Assembly: GCA_020634755.1 (NCBI GenBank)
Contig: JACKBC010000065.1
Location: 1-29,900, forward strand
Source: Caldilineaceae bacterium
Lineage (GTDB): Bacteria > Chloroflexota > Anaerolineae > Caldilineales > Caldilineaceae
Length of the DNA stretch: 29,900 nt
Reading direction: 5' to 3'
How positions within the stretch are numbered: position 1 is the first letter of the stretch; every line of letters starts with the position of its first letter. Under the pieces are notes generated by a model. The model made no database searches. It worked only from the letters and a program-made list of their open reading frames with translations, and was not told the origin of the DNA. This document shows, piece after piece, positions 16,998 to 25,508 of this stretch. The position numbers and the translations under genes are program-made.

Positions 16998-18797
16998 ATG
17001 ACAATGCAAAGCAATCTACCCGTTCCCGATTTAACCGCAACAACCCTCTCCGCGCTTGACGGCTCCGCACCGTTGGGGGTCTGCGTGTTGCCATCCCCGC
17101 GGCCCAATGCCGCACGCACGGTGACCTATCCGACCTATATCCACGAGATCCTGCAACATGCCGGTCTCTGTTATACGATTGTGCCCTTTGCCGAGCTGGC
17201 AGATGCACTGGCTGGGCTAAAAATTTTGGTGACCGTGGGCGAGAGCACGCTGCCCGACGCGGTCGCCGACGCACTCATCGCCTGGGTAGAGGCCGGTGGC
17301 TGTTGGCTAACGATTGGCGGCGTCTGTGGTCTGGCGGAACAGCTGGGGGTCACGCCCATTCCCCCCAGCTTTGGCGGCTTTGGCGGTGGCATCGGCACCC
17401 TGGGAGAAGGCTATGTGAACGTGATTAACGACCACCCCGTCATTGACCATCTGCCGCTGCTGTTGCACTTTTTTGAAGGGCTGCCGGTACAGGTGACTGA
17501 CGCCTATGTAATTGCTGATATCCATGATGCCCACCAGCGTCCCACCCAGCGCGTGGCGATTACGGAAAAAGCCAGCGGCAACGGACGTACGTTGCTGATC
17601 GCGGTCGATCTGCCCGGCACGGTGGTGCGCATGCAACAGGGCGTGGGTATCACGCGTGACGGGGTTTCGGCGCCCGATGGCACCGCGCCCGTCGGTGATG
17701 CTGTGCTGAAAAGCGGCGACGGCGGTGTGCTCGATTGGCTCTTGGACCGTCAGCCGGTGCCTGAGGTACCAGGGTTGGATGCCTATCTTGAACCGCTTGC
17801 CGATCTCTGGCGCGACCTCTTGTTGCGCGCCATCTTTTATCTAGCGGAACAGAGCGACACACGGTTGCCCCTGCTCTGGTACTACCCGCGCAACCTGCCA
17901 GGGTTGGCCCACCTTTCGCATGACACCGACAACAACGTGCTGGCACAGGGTTGGCGCATGTTGGAAGTAGTGGGCGAAGCCGGTATCAACTCGACCTGGT
18001 GTGTGATTCTGCCCGGTTATGACGCCGAGCTGATCAACGCCATCACCGCGGCTGGCCACGAATTGGCCATGCACTACGACTCGATGAGCGACGATTGTCC
18101 GTGGGATGCCGATCTCTTTCACACGCAATGGCTGGCGCTGAGCGCCATGTTCAACGACGTGAAGCCGGTCTCCAACAAAAATCATTACTTGCGCTGGGAA
18201 GGGGACTGTGAATTTTTCGAGTGGTGTATTGCGCACAACATCGAGATCGATCAATCCAAAGGTGCATCCAAGACGGGCGAGGCGGGCTTTAACTTTGGCA
18301 CCTGCCACCCCTATTTCCCGGTTGACTTTGGCGGCAAGGCGCTCAACGTGCTTGAGTTGACCACACCAACGCAGGACCTGATTGTCTTCGCCCCGCCAGC
18401 GATCCTGACGCCGCTGCTGGAGGCGGTGTTGCGTTATCACGGCATCCTGCATCTGCTCTTTCACCCCTCGCATATTGACAAGCCCGGTGTGGCCGATGCG
18501 ATTCTGAATGCCGTGGCCGCGGCCAAAGCCGAAGGGCTGGAGTGGTGGACCGCCGCGGCCATCAACCGCTGGGAGCGGTCACGGCGACAGGTGCGCTGGT
18601 CAGGCTATCAATCTGCCGATGGCAAGGCGCAAGTGACGCTTCAAAGTAATGCGGCATTGGCAGATGCAACTATCCTCTGGTCGCTGCCCGCGCGTGCATC
18701 AACCGCAGAGACCGTGAACCATTGGGGCTGCAATTTCCAGGTTGCCGTGACCGATGTCGAAGCTAATCAGCCCTTACTTGTACAAATGAAGGAGTAA
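16998..18797 (+). CDS. GATase1-like domain plus NodB-like polysaccharide-deacetylase-like domain
   Basis: The start at 16998 is chosen over the in-frame start at 16932 because ggag sits 8 bases before it. The 599-residue protein has two parts. Residues about 20-270 look like a class-I glutamine-amidotransferase/ThuA-type fold (LKILVTVGESTLPDAVADAL, AWVEAGGCWLTIGG). Residues about 295-530 resemble a carbohydrate-esterase-4 deacetylase: LSHDTDNN (His308-Asp309-Thr310-Asp311) corresponds to the TFDD motif, GHELAMH (His354, His359) to the GHEIxNH motif, and LLFHPSHID to the C-terminal histidine motif. The second metal histidine expected four residues after His359 is not seen, so it may be a divergent hydrolase. 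A beta-rich tail follows. Its stop is immediately before the next gene, suggesting translational coupling. Confidence 0.72.
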   Translation: MTMQSNLPVPDLTATTLSALDGSAPLGVCVLPSPRPNAARTVTYPTYIHEILQHAGLCYTIVPFAELADALAGLKILVTVGESTLPDAVADALIAWVEAGGCWLTIGGVCGLAEQLGVTPIPPSFGGFGGGIGTLGEGYVNVINDHPVIDHLPLLLHFFEGLPVQVTDAYVIADIHDAHQRPTQRVAITEKASGNGRTLLIAVDLPGTVVRMQQGVGITRDGVSAPDGTAPVGDAVLKSGDGGVLDWLLDRQPVPEVPGLDAYLEPLADLWRDLLLRAIFYLAEQSDTRLPLLWYYPRNLPGLAHLSHDTDNNVLAQGWRMLEVVGEAGINSTWCVILPGYDAELINAITAAGHELAMHYDSMSDDCPWDADLFHTQWLALSAMFNDVKPVSNKNHYLRWEGDCEFFEWCIAHNIEIDQSKGASKTGEAGFNFGTCHPYFPVDFGGKALNVLELTTPTQDLIVFAPPAILTPLLEAVLRYHGILHLLFHPSHIDKPGVADAILNAVAAAKAEGLEWWTAAAINRWERSRRQVRWSGYQSADGKAQVTLQSNAALADATILWSLPARASTAETVNHWGCNFQVAVTDVEANQPLLVQMKE

Positions 18798-18799
18798 TT

Positions 18800-20053
18800 A
18801 TGTCTGTAACGATTTCTGCACAGACTGTCGTAGAGCTGCCGCCCGCAATTGCGGGCGGCACGCCCGCTAAGCAGACGCCCTATGGCAAAGAGCGACGTTA
18901 TGGCGAGGAAGAGTTGGCCGAGTTGGAAGCCGCGCTGCAACAGGAGACGCTCTTCTATGTCCAGGGTAAAAAAGTTCATCAATTAGAGGCGGACTTTGCC
19001 AACAAGAATGGGGTAGACTATGCGATTGCTACCAGCAGCGGCACCGCCTCGATCCACGCCGCGCTGATTGCCGCCGAAATTTCGCCCGGCGATGAAGTGC
19101 TGGTTTCGCCGATTACCGACATGGGCTCGATCGCGCCGATCCTCTACCAGGGCGCGGTGCCGGTCTTTGTCGACCTCGACCCGCGCACCTACACGATTAC
19201 ACCGGCCGCGGTCGAGGCCGCGATCACGCCGCAGACGCGGGCGATCCTAGCCGTGCATTTGGGCGGCAATGCCTGTGACCTCGCTGGATTGACCGCGCTG
19301 GCCGCGCGGCACAATCTGGTGTTGATCGAAGATTGCGCGCAAGCCTTTGGCTGCACCTATCAGGGCAAGCCAATCGGCACGATTGGCGCGATGGGCTGTT
19401 TCAGCTACAACGAGTTTAAGCACATTTCCAGCGGTGATGGCGGGTTGGTAATCACCAATGATGAACAACTGGCCTTGCGGCTGCGGCTGGCCACCGATAA
19501 GGCATATAACCGCAGCGCGCAAGGCACCGAACGCAATCCTGCATTTCTGGCCAACAACTACCGCATGACCGAGTTGCAGGGTGCGGTGGCCGTGGCGCAG
19601 TTGCCCAAGCTCGACAGCATTGTGGCGCGGCGGCGGGCGTGGTGTGGCGCGTTGAGCGAACAATTGGCCGATCTACCCGGCCTGCTGTTGCCACAGGAGA
19701 CACTGGGCTGTGACTCGTCGTGGTGGTTTTACATGATGCGTGTCGTGCCAGAGGAGTTGGGGGCTGATGCCACCGAGTTTGCCGCCGCGCTCAGCGCCGA
19801 GGGCCTGCGCGTCTCCGCCCATTACATCGGCCAGTGCATCTACGAATACCCGATCTTTACCGAGCACAGCGCCTTTGCGCGGGGCGAACATGCCTACATG
19901 CAACGGCAGTATGGCAAGGGTCTCTGCCCCGAAGCCGAAGCAATCCTCGAGACCTGTGTAACGCTGGCGATCAACCAGGCGTATACGGACACCGATCTGG
20001 CAGAGACCGTAACCGCGGTGCGCCGCGTGGTGGCGTGGTTTCAGCAGCGATAG
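18800..20053 (+). CDS. DegT/DnrJ/EryC1/StrS family PLP-dependent aminotransferase
   Basis: This enzyme likely moves an amino group onto or off a keto sugar or ketocyclitol. It starts 2 bases after the previous stop, with aaggag 5 bases upstream. Family marks are YGEEELAELEAAL, SSGTASIHAALIAAEISPGDEV, FVDLDPRTYTITPAAVEAAI, IEDCAQAFGCTYQGKPIGTIG (PLP aspartate) and SYNEFKHISSGDGGLV, with Lys207 as the predicted Schiff-base lysine. The 417-residue length is normal. The N-terminus is odd: codons about 13-21 are a 24-bp perfect palindrome encoding LPPAIAGG, ahead of the conserved domain. Pairing with a Gfo/Idh enzyme recalls kanosamine-type NtdC/NtdA pairs, but the direction and substrate are unknown. 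Confidence 0.92.
   Translation: MSVTISAQTVVELPPAIAGGTPAKQTPYGKERRYGEEELAELEAALQQETLFYVQGKKVHQLEADFANKNGVDYAIATSSGTASIHAALIAAEISPGDEVLVSPITDMGSIAPILYQGAVPVFVDLDPRTYTITPAAVEAAITPQTRAILAVHLGGNACDLAGLTALAARHNLVLIEDCAQAFGCTYQGKPIGTIGAMGCFSYNEFKHISSGDGGLVITNDEQLALRLRLATDKAYNRSAQGTERNPAFLANNYRMTELQGAVAVAQLPKLDSIVARRRAWCGALSEQLADLPGLLLPQETLGCDSSWWFYMMRVVPEELGADATEFAAALSAEGLRVSAHYIGQCIYEYPIFTEHSAFARGEHAYMQRQYGKGLCPEAEAILETCVTLAINQAYTDTDLAETVTAVRRVVAWFQQR
18837..18860. repeat. 24-bp perfect palindrome inside the 5' end of the aminotransferase gene
   Basis: tgccgcccgcaa and its reverse complement ttgcgggcggca abut at 18848/18849. It lies 37 bases after the start codon and would form a strong mRNA hairpin close to the ribosome. 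It may be a palindromic element tolerated in the non-conserved N-terminal extension. Confidence 0.85.
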
Positions 20054-20083
20054 CTGTATTCTTTGTTTATGGAATTTATCTGT

Positions 20084-20115
20084 TGCCGCGAAAATTAAGC
20101 GGCCACATAACTAGA
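20084..20115 (+). terminator. 3' stem-loop element, copy 1 (shared with 25610-25640)
   Basis: A stem gccgc / gcggc encloses gaaaattaa, followed by a gcggcca...aactag tail. It starts 30 bases after the aminotransferase stop and lies in the 102-bp gap between convergent operons. Almost the same sequence (3 differences over about 31 bases) lies 48 bases after the stop of the second binding-protein gene, in sense for that gene. A transcript-end or mRNA 3' signal is plausible; no T-run is seen. Confidence 0.5.
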
Positions 20116-20155
20116 AGATGCAAGAAGTCTGGACAGCCGGAAGACGGGCGCCATA

Positions 20156-21082
20156 CTACACGTAGGCCACGCGGTCGCCGGGGTGGAGCAGCGCGTTGTG
20201 GGCCAGCGCCGCCACCAGACCGGCACGCGCGGCCGTCACCTGTGCCACCGTAGCGCCCAACTCGTCATAAAGCGTCCCCAGCAGATCACCGGCCTGTACT
20301 CGCGCGCCTAGTTCTACGGCCGCCACAAAGAGACCACCCTGGGCGACCTCTTGATAGCTGCCGGCAATGCAGGCAGCGGTATTTGATGCGCATGAGGCCT
20401 GAGTGGGCTGATGCAAGGAATGGAGCAGGCGCCGAATTCCGGCTGCATAGGCCGCCACTCCAGCATTATCCAAGCGCGCGCCGCCGCCCCATTCGGCGCC
20501 AATGGCCGCTTTACCGGCCCGATGGGCTTCATACGAGAGGACGCCGGCCTGCGCGGGGATCAGCCACGGGTGGAGCGCCGGATGAAAGGCGCGCGCCATC
20601 TGTTCGGCTCTGTTGTCACCAACATACCAGCCCACCAGGGGCAGATGGACCAACTTGGCGCCGCCGCTGTGCAGGTCAATGAGCACATCACACATTTGCA
20701 CAAAATTGCTGAAAATGGCGTGCGCCAGACGTCGACTGAGGCTGGCCTGCGGGTCCGCCACCCCCGGAAACGTGCGGTTGAGATCCATGCCGTCCGCGGG
20801 CGTAACGCGCGCACGCGCGTGATAGGCCGCCACGTTGACAATGGGCAAACCCATCACGCGGCCATGTAGCTGGCTGAGATCCACAGTTTGGAAGAGGTGA
20901 TGAATTGCCGCCGGCCCTTCGTATTCATCACCGTGTACGGCGCCGGTGACGAGCACGGTCGGGCCGTCATGCAGACCGCGGGCCGCCAATACCGGCAATG
21001 CGGTAAGTTCGGCATCGTCCGGCTGCCACCAGCCCTGCCAACGGACGCCCGGCGCCAATGTGGCCCAGGGCTTATTGTTCAT
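20156..21082 (-). CDS. Succinylglutamate desuccinylase/aspartoacylase-family zinc deacylase
   Basis: This is a predicted M14-like zinc amidohydrolase that removes an acyl group from an amine. From the start at 21082 the protein is 308 residues. Zinc ligands are His50 and Glu53 in GAVHGDEYEG and His138 in LIDLHSGG; the DLNRTFPG motif (Asn102, Arg103) binds the substrate carboxylate in relatives, and Glu197 in GAEWG is the expected general base. A short C-terminal beta domain (LGARVQAGDLLGTLYDELG) is typical. The start overlaps the creatininase-family gene by 11 bases; an alternative ATG at 21097 has agga nearby, and further upstream extensions would lie deep inside that gene. It is the last gene of the minus-strand operon. 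It might deacylate an amino sugar or amino acid released from the imported glycan (inference). Confidence 0.88.
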   Translation of the reverse strand: MNNKPWATLAPGVRWQGWWQPDDAELTALPVLAARGLHDGPTVLVTGAVHGDEYEGPAAIHHLFQTVDLSQLHGRVMGLPIVNVAAYHARARVTPADGMDLNRTFPGVADPQASLSRRLAHAIFSNFVQMCDVLIDLHSGGAKLVHLPLVGWYVGDNRAEQMARAFHPALHPWLIPAQAGVLSYEAHRAGKAAIGAEWGGGARLDNAGVAAYAAGIRRLLHSLHQPTQASCASNTAACIAGSYQEVAQGGLFVAAVELGARVQAGDLLGTLYDELGATVAQVTAARAGLVAALAHNALLHPGDRVAYV

Positions 21083-21932
21083 AGTGGGGATTTTCATCCT
21101 GGCCGCGCGCGGTATAGTTGCGGCGAGGCAGCGTGGGCATGGCTTTGAATTGTTCACAGAAGCGAATGAGGTTCGCAAGCTCTTCCTCGGCGTATTGCTG
21201 CCCCTTTGCCACCGTTGCCGTGCGTGGATCTCCCTCAACGCCGGAGCCATTGGAGACGCGCGACCAATCGTCGGTAAAAGCCACTGGCCCGTCGCCGGCC
21301 ATTAAGTCTGCCCAGGTGTAATCGGTGCGTCGTTCCAGCAGATCGGGCACGGCCAATTCCATCTTAACGGCCGCCTGATCTAGAAAAAGGTACCACGACG
21401 TTTCATACTCGCAGGCGTGGGCCATGCCACCGATGGCGGTTTCACGAAGTTGGGCGGCCAGATCGCGGGCCAGGTTCCAATGGCTAATGGCGGCGGCCAA
21501 GGCGTCGCTGCTCTCGTTGACAATGCGCCGCGCCACCAGCGCACAGGGCATGGCGTTTGACCCATGACCGTTGAGCAGCACAATGCGCGTGTGGCCTTGA
21601 CGCACAAAGCTGTGGCAGACATCAAAGACGTAATTGATAAAGTGCTCGATTGCCACCGTAATGGTGCCGGGAAAGCCCATGTTGTGCTCGTTGAAGCCAT
21701 AATGAATGGGCGGCGCGCTCAAAAGCAGATCTGGGCGGCGGCGAGCAGCTTCGTTGCACAGCCATACCACAATGCGGTTATCCACATCCACGGGCAGGTG
21801 GGGTCCATGCTGCTCAATGGCGCCGATCGGCAGCAGCACCACGCGTCCGCCGTCTTGGGCCGCCCGCCGCGCTTCGGGCCACGTCATCCGTTCCAATAGC
21901 GGTTGTAATTGTGGATTAGCGGGTGTAGACAT
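21072..21932 (-). CDS. Creatininase-family metal-dependent amidohydrolase
   Basis: It has the family signature PIGAIEQHGPHLPVDVDNRI with metal ligands Glu40, His42 and Asp51 (numbered from the start at 21932), then IHYGFNEHNMGFPGTI, LLNGHGSNA and MAHACEYETSWYL with the last histidine/glutamate ligands. It is 286 residues from 21932; an in-frame ATG at 21959, overlapping the preceding gene by 14 bases, would add nine residues and cannot be ruled out, since neither has a strong ribosome site. Relatives hydrolyse creatinine, formamides or cyclic ketones (for example diketo-inositol ring opening in Thermotoga). In this operon a carbohydrate-derived substrate is more likely than creatinine (inference). 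It overlaps the downstream deacylase gene, indicating coupling. Confidence 0.9.
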   Translation of the reverse strand: MSTPANPQLQPLLERMTWPEARRAAQDGGRVVLLPIGAIEQHGPHLPVDVDNRIVVWLCNEAARRRPDLLLSAPPIHYGFNEHNMGFPGTITVAIEHFINYVFDVCHSFVRQGHTRIVLLNGHGSNAMPCALVARRIVNESSDALAAAISHWNLARDLAAQLRETAIGGMAHACEYETSWYLFLDQAAVKMELAVPDLLERRTDYTWADLMAGDGPVAFTDDWSRVSNGSGVEGDPRTATVAKGQQYAEEELANLIRFCEQFKAMPTLPRRNYTARGQDENPHYEQ

Positions 21933-21945
21933 GGTGACGCTCTGC

Positions 21946-23229
21946 TTATTCCTGGCCATGTTCTGCCAAAATTGGCAAGACCGCGGCGCGCATGCGCGGT
22001 TGCACCTTCTTGCTCAGACCCAATGAAACGGCCCAATTGACCTCGTAGCCGCCTTCGGGAAAGTCTGCCGGTTCCGGTAGATAGAGCAGGAAGCCATTGG
22101 TGTAGGTCACCAGCGCCGGGACTCGATAGCCCATGGCGCGCAATTTGACCTTGAGGTCAATGGCGGTCTCGGTAAAGACCTCGCCCGGCTCGGTGACCAG
22201 CATTAAATCGCCAATCTGTAAGAGCATGATTTCACATGGAATATTGCTGGCATCGCTGACAAGCGGCTGCTCGGTGAGCAACGGCGCCGGCGGTTTCACC
22301 GGATGCTCATCGGGATCGGCCGCGGCGTTTACAGTTACCTGATGCGACCAGATCGGCGCATCATCTGTGGTCACAATACGCTGCGCAATGTAGCCGGCCT
22401 CTTCGGCAAAGGCATCCCCCAGCTCGGCCACTTCCGCAAAGGTGCCCCCCTTGCGGTCACCAATATTCCACTGGATGGGGTCATCGGCGGCTCCGTAATA
22501 GGCGCTGACATTGCCAATCGCGCGCACCGTTTTGTGGGCGCGCAGCTGTTGGCGCACGCCGGCCACCAGCGGATTGATGTTGCCCGAGCCGCCTTGGGTA
22601 AAGAGACAGGTGGCCCCGTTCCCCAGCTGTTCCTCAAGATTGCGCATGGCATACCCCGGCCAATCGCCGCTCAGTTGCAGATTGTCGTAGCCGAGGACGA
22701 CCGAATGGCAGGCAAAGTTGCACCACAGACCCAAGATATTGCCCTGTGCATCGTCGACGCGCAGCACCGTGACGCCGGGATCGACCGGACGATCGAGCCA
22801 GCGGCGGTTGATCGAATAGCCGTACAGAAAACCGGCGCCGCTGCCCACCTTGGCCGGCTGGAGCGCGGCGTAGGCAGCTACCACGGCATCGGCAATGATC
22901 TGGGCCAACGGGCGATCCCAATTGTCGGCGTGGCGATCGTGAGGGCCGGCATGGGTGTGGGTCGTAGAAATGAGCAGATGCTCGCCGGGGATTCCGGTCT
23001 GTGCGCTGACGGCTTGCCGGATTGCCGTTACGCTCGGTTCGGAAAGATAACAGAGATCGGCGGAGACCAGGCCCCAACAGCCGTCCTCATTTTCCAACAC
23101 CAGGGCGCGGGCCAACAGCGCATCATGCACGGCGGTGGCGCCCTGTTCACGCCCACCATACCCTACCAATTTACAACCCAACTTTGGCGTAATATCGACC
23201 CGGCCAAAACCGGCGCGCAATGTTGTCAT
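21946..23229 (-). CDS. Neutral/alkaline ceramidase N-terminal-domain hydrolase
   Basis: The protein has 427 residues and matches the catalytic domain of the neutral ceramidase family: GFGRVDITPKLG at the start, AVHDALLARALVLE (His35), SADLCYL, ISTTHTHAGPH (His91 and His93, the zinc pair), NFACHSVVLGYDNLQLSGDW and FTQGGSGNINPL. It lacks the C-terminal immunoglobulin-like domain of true ceramidases and has no signal peptide, so it is probably an intracellular amidase or esterase rather than a lipid enzyme. Such shortened versions often occur in sugar operons (recalled, not checked). It lies 10 bases after the MalG-like permease gene and overlaps or nearly abuts the creatininase-family gene, so all are one operon. 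Confidence 0.88.
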   Translation of the reverse strand: MTTLRAGFGRVDITPKLGCKLVGYGGREQGATAVHDALLARALVLENEDGCWGLVSADLCYLSEPSVTAIRQAVSAQTGIPGEHLLISTTHTHAGPHDRHADNWDRPLAQIIADAVVAAYAALQPAKVGSGAGFLYGYSINRRWLDRPVDPGVTVLRVDDAQGNILGLWCNFACHSVVLGYDNLQLSGDWPGYAMRNLEEQLGNGATCLFTQGGSGNINPLVAGVRQQLRAHKTVRAIGNVSAYYGAADDPIQWNIGDRKGGTFAEVAELGDAFAEEAGYIAQRIVTTDDAPIWSHQVTVNAAADPDEHPVKPPAPLLTEQPLVSDASNIPCEIMLLQIGDLMLVTEPGEVFTETAIDLKVKLRAMGYRVPALVTYTNGFLLYLPEPADFPEGGYEVNWAVSLGLSKKVQPRMRAAVLPILAEHGQE

Positions 23230-23239
23230 AGATGCTAGC

Positions 23240-24097
23240 TTATCCTTTCATACCGGAGAGGACAACTCCCTGGATAAAATATTTTTGGAGGGCTAAAAAG
23301 ACAAGAACTACCGGCAGCGTTGCCACTGTAGACACAGCCATGATGTATGTCCAATAGGGCGAACGCATGGGCTGCGTAAAAACGGTCATGCCCACCGGCA
23401 GGGTAAAAAGATTGCCCTTATTCACTACAATGAGCGGCCAAAGGAAATTATTCCAGCTGGCCAAAAAGGTGATAATGGCCAGCGAGGCCAGCGGCGGTTT
23501 GAGCAGCGGCAGAACAATACGCGCAAAGATGCCGATCTCCCCTGCGCCGTCAATGCGCGCCGCATCGAGCAGTTCATCGGGCAGCGTCAGACAGAATTGG
23601 CGCATGAGAAAGACGCCAAAGGCACTGAGCGCGCCGGGAATGATGAGCCCGGCAAAATTGTTCGTCCAGCCCAGGCCATGCACCAACACGTAGAGCGGAA
23701 TGAGCAGAATCTGGAAGGGAATCATCATGGTGCTCAACACCAAGAGAAAGGCCAGATTTTTGCCGGGAAACTGGAATTTGGCAAAGCCATAGCCGGCCAA
23801 GCCACTAAAAAAGAGCGTACTTGCCACCACAGCCAGCGCTACGACCAGACTGTTATAAAAATAGAGAGCAAAAGGCGCCGTGGCAAACGCTTCTGGATAA
23901 TTTTCTGGCTTAAACTCATGGGGCAGCCAGTGGATGGGGATCGCCACCACTTCGGCTTCCGCCTTAAAGCTGGTCGTCACCATGTAGTAGACCGGCACAC
24001 AAAAAAGCAGAAGGCCCACAATGATAACGGCATAGAGCAGCAACGTTTGTACCGCGTGGCTCAGATAGTAGCTCGAGGTATGACGTTTCTGGTACAC
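23240..24097 (-). CDS. Carbohydrate ABC transporter permease, MalG/UgpE-like (CUT1)
   Basis: The protein has 285 residues with the normal MalG layout: an N-terminal helix (about 17-42), a periplasmic stretch with WLPHEFKPENYPEAF, then five further helices, the coupling EAA motif LLDAARIDGAGEIGIFARIVLPLLKPPL (about 176-203) and FLASWNNFLWPLIV. It starts with GTG at 24097, supported by gagaggag about 8 bases upstream. It follows the MalF-like gene by 14 bases. It imports a mono- or oligosaccharide together with that permease and the lipoprotein encoded at 25689-26996. Confidence 0.93.
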   Translation of the reverse strand: MYQKRHTSSYYLSHAVQTLLLYAVIIVGLLLFCVPVYYMVTTSFKAEAEVVAIPIHWLPHEFKPENYPEAFATAPFALYFYNSLVVALAVVASTLFFSGLAGYGFAKFQFPGKNLAFLLVLSTMMIPFQILLIPLYVLVHGLGWTNNFAGLIIPGALSAFGVFLMRQFCLTLPDELLDAARIDGAGEIGIFARIVLPLLKPPLASLAIITFLASWNNFLWPLIVVNKGNLFTLPVGMTVFTQPMRSPYWTYIMAVSTVATLPVVLVFLALQKYFIQGVVLSGMKG

Positions 24098-24111
24098 GGA
24101 CAGTCTCCTCT

Positions 24112-25068
24112 CTACGTGTAGCTAGTATCCTCGGATTGCACACTGCGAATCTGGATAAGCGTAATGGCAATAATGGCTAGGAACATAATGACCGACATGG
24201 CGGCGGCCACACCCATTTTGAAGTACTCAAAGCCATATTTATAGACCAATAAGGCAACCGTCGTGGTCACATTGCTGGGACCACCTTTGGTCATGATAAA
24301 TTGAAGCGAAAAGGCTTGCAGCGCGCCAATGGTGGAGACCACCACGACAAAGAGGGTTGTGGGGCGCAACAGGGGCAGCGTAACGTGGCGAAAGGCGGCC
24401 CAACGCCCTGCGCCATCAATGAGCGCGGCTTCGTAAAATTCTCTGGGAATGCCAACTAGCCCGGCGATCCAGACGATCATAAAGAAGGGAATGCCGGCCC
24501 AATTATCGACCGTGATCAGCGCCAGTGGCGTCAATGTGGAACTGGCCAGCCAAAAAATCTCGGGCTGGCCCGTATAGGGACCAACCAGCGCCGTGGCCAG
24601 ACCATTGGCGTGAAAGATCAGCTTCCAGACCAATGACACGACGACGCCGGATAAGAGCGTTGGCGTAAAATAGAGCACCTTAAAGGTCTCGCGGCCGCGG
24701 AAGTCGCGCACAAAGAGCAAGGCCAGCAGCAACGACAGAATCCACTTGGGTATCGTCGTCCCCAGCACAAAGACCAGGGTCACCTTGAGGCCGTTGAGGA
24801 ACTCCTTGTTCTCCAGCAGATCGATGTAGTTATCAAACCCAATCCAGACCGGCGGCTTGAGCAACGTGTACTCGGTGAGGCTCATGTAAAAGCCATTTAC
24901 CATGGGGTACAGGCTGAAGATGAGGAAAAAGAGCATTGCCGGTGCAATAAAGACAATGCCATATATACTGCGCCGAAAGATCAGATTGCGCTTGAAACGC
25001 GCCGCAAAACCGGAGCGTGCGTGGGCGGTAGCGGAAGTTGAAGAGATGGATACTTGTTGGCCGGTCAC
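24112..25068 (-). CDS. Carbohydrate ABC transporter permease, MalF/UgpA-like (CUT1)
   Basis: I prefer a GTG start at 25068 (VTGQQVSIS..., 318 residues) because gggagaag lies about 7 bases before it. An in-frame ATG at 25119 would add 17 residues but has no ribosome site. The first membrane helix is IYGIVFIAPAMLFFLIFSLY, followed by YTLLKPPVWIGFDNYIDLL, typical of UgpA/MalF. The coupling motif is FYEAALIDGAGRWAAFRHVTLPLL, and the last helix ends in IQIRSVQSED. It is separated from its binding-protein gene by about 620 bp of palindromes but only 14 bp from the MalG-like gene. No ATPase gene accompanies it, so a shared MsmK/UgpC-type ATPase elsewhere is expected. Confidence 0.92.
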   Translation of the reverse strand: MTGQQVSISSTSATAHARSGFAARFKRNLIFRRSIYGIVFIAPAMLFFLIFSLYPMVNGFYMSLTEYTLLKPPVWIGFDNYIDLLENKEFLNGLKVTLVFVLGTTIPKWILSLLLALLFVRDFRGRETFKVLYFTPTLLSGVVVSLVWKLIFHANGLATALVGPYTGQPEIFWLASSTLTPLALITVDNWAGIPFFMIVWIAGLVGIPREFYEAALIDGAGRWAAFRHVTLPLLRPTTLFVVVVSTIGALQAFSLQFIMTKGGPSNVTTTVALLVYKYGFEYFKMGVAAAMSVIMFLAIIAITLIQIRSVQSEDTSYT

Positions 25069-25125
25069 GCGGATCTTCTCCCAGGAAGGCGAATTCAGTA
25101 AAACATATCCCAATTGCATTATTCA

Positions 25126-25156
25126 GAAACCGAGTTTTTGGCAAAAACCCGGTTTC
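25126..25156. repeat. Stem-loop with 15-bp arms, one mismatch
   Basis: gaaaccgagtttttg (25126-25140) pairs with caaaaacccggtttc (25142-25156) with one mismatch that would be a G-U pair in one RNA strand. The sequence type (aaaccgggtttttg and its complement) resembles dispersed palindromes seen in many Chloroflexota and cyanobacterial genomes (recalled, not checked). Confidence 0.75.
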
Positions 25157-25201
25157 GCATTCTGCCGAAACAATTTGTGGTTCAACCGGATCTCAGGTGG
25201 T

Positions 25202-25263
25202 TGACGTCCCCGGCACTTTCGACCAGTTGACTCGGTAAACGAGTTCAAGTGCCGGGGATGTCA
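25202..25263. repeat. Long nested hairpin, 17-bp outer stem
   Basis: tgacgtccccggcactt (25202-25218) pairs with aagtgccggggatgtca (25247-25263) with one mismatch. The loop contains a second stem actcg/cgagt (25230-25244), so the whole unit folds as one long hairpin with an internal loop. Confidence 0.8.
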
Positions 25264-25305
25264 GAGTCGTTGACATTCTGCGTTGCCTAGCGTTGAAACG
25301 CCAGC

Positions 25306-25385
25306 CTGTTCGCCAAAGTACGCTAAAGCGCACTAAATCTCAACCGGCTTGAGCCGGTTTCCTGTAATAGACACCGATTTTGGTG
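25306..25385 (+). repeat. REP-like palindromic element, copy D
   Basis: It contains the invariant hairpin gtacgctaaagcgcact and a second hairpin aaccggct-tg-agccggtt (25342-25359), then cctgtaatagac and a small caccgattttggtg stem. The outer ends are degenerate compared with copies A and C. It is antisense to the minus-strand operon in which it lies. Confidence 0.7.
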
Positions 25386-25410
25386 TATTAACAAAATAGT
25401 ACTGGTATCC

Positions 25411-25445
25411 CAGAAGTTCGACTTCTCCGCGAAGTCGAACTTCTG
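25411..25445. repeat. Perfect 15-bp stem-loop
   Basis: cagaagttcgacttc (25411-25425) and gaagtcgaacttctg (25431-25445) are exact reverse complements around tccgc. Confidence 0.85.
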
Positions 25446-25508
25446 CGCCGATGTAATTTATAAATCTGCACCAATCGATGGATATGCAAATGTCAACGGA
25501 ACCTAGTG

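Noticed and set aside
22303..23238. 311-codon plus-strand frame opposite the ceramidase-domain gene
   Set aside because: It mirrors the coding phase of a gene with strong family motifs on the minus strand, with no ribosome site and no motifs of its own.
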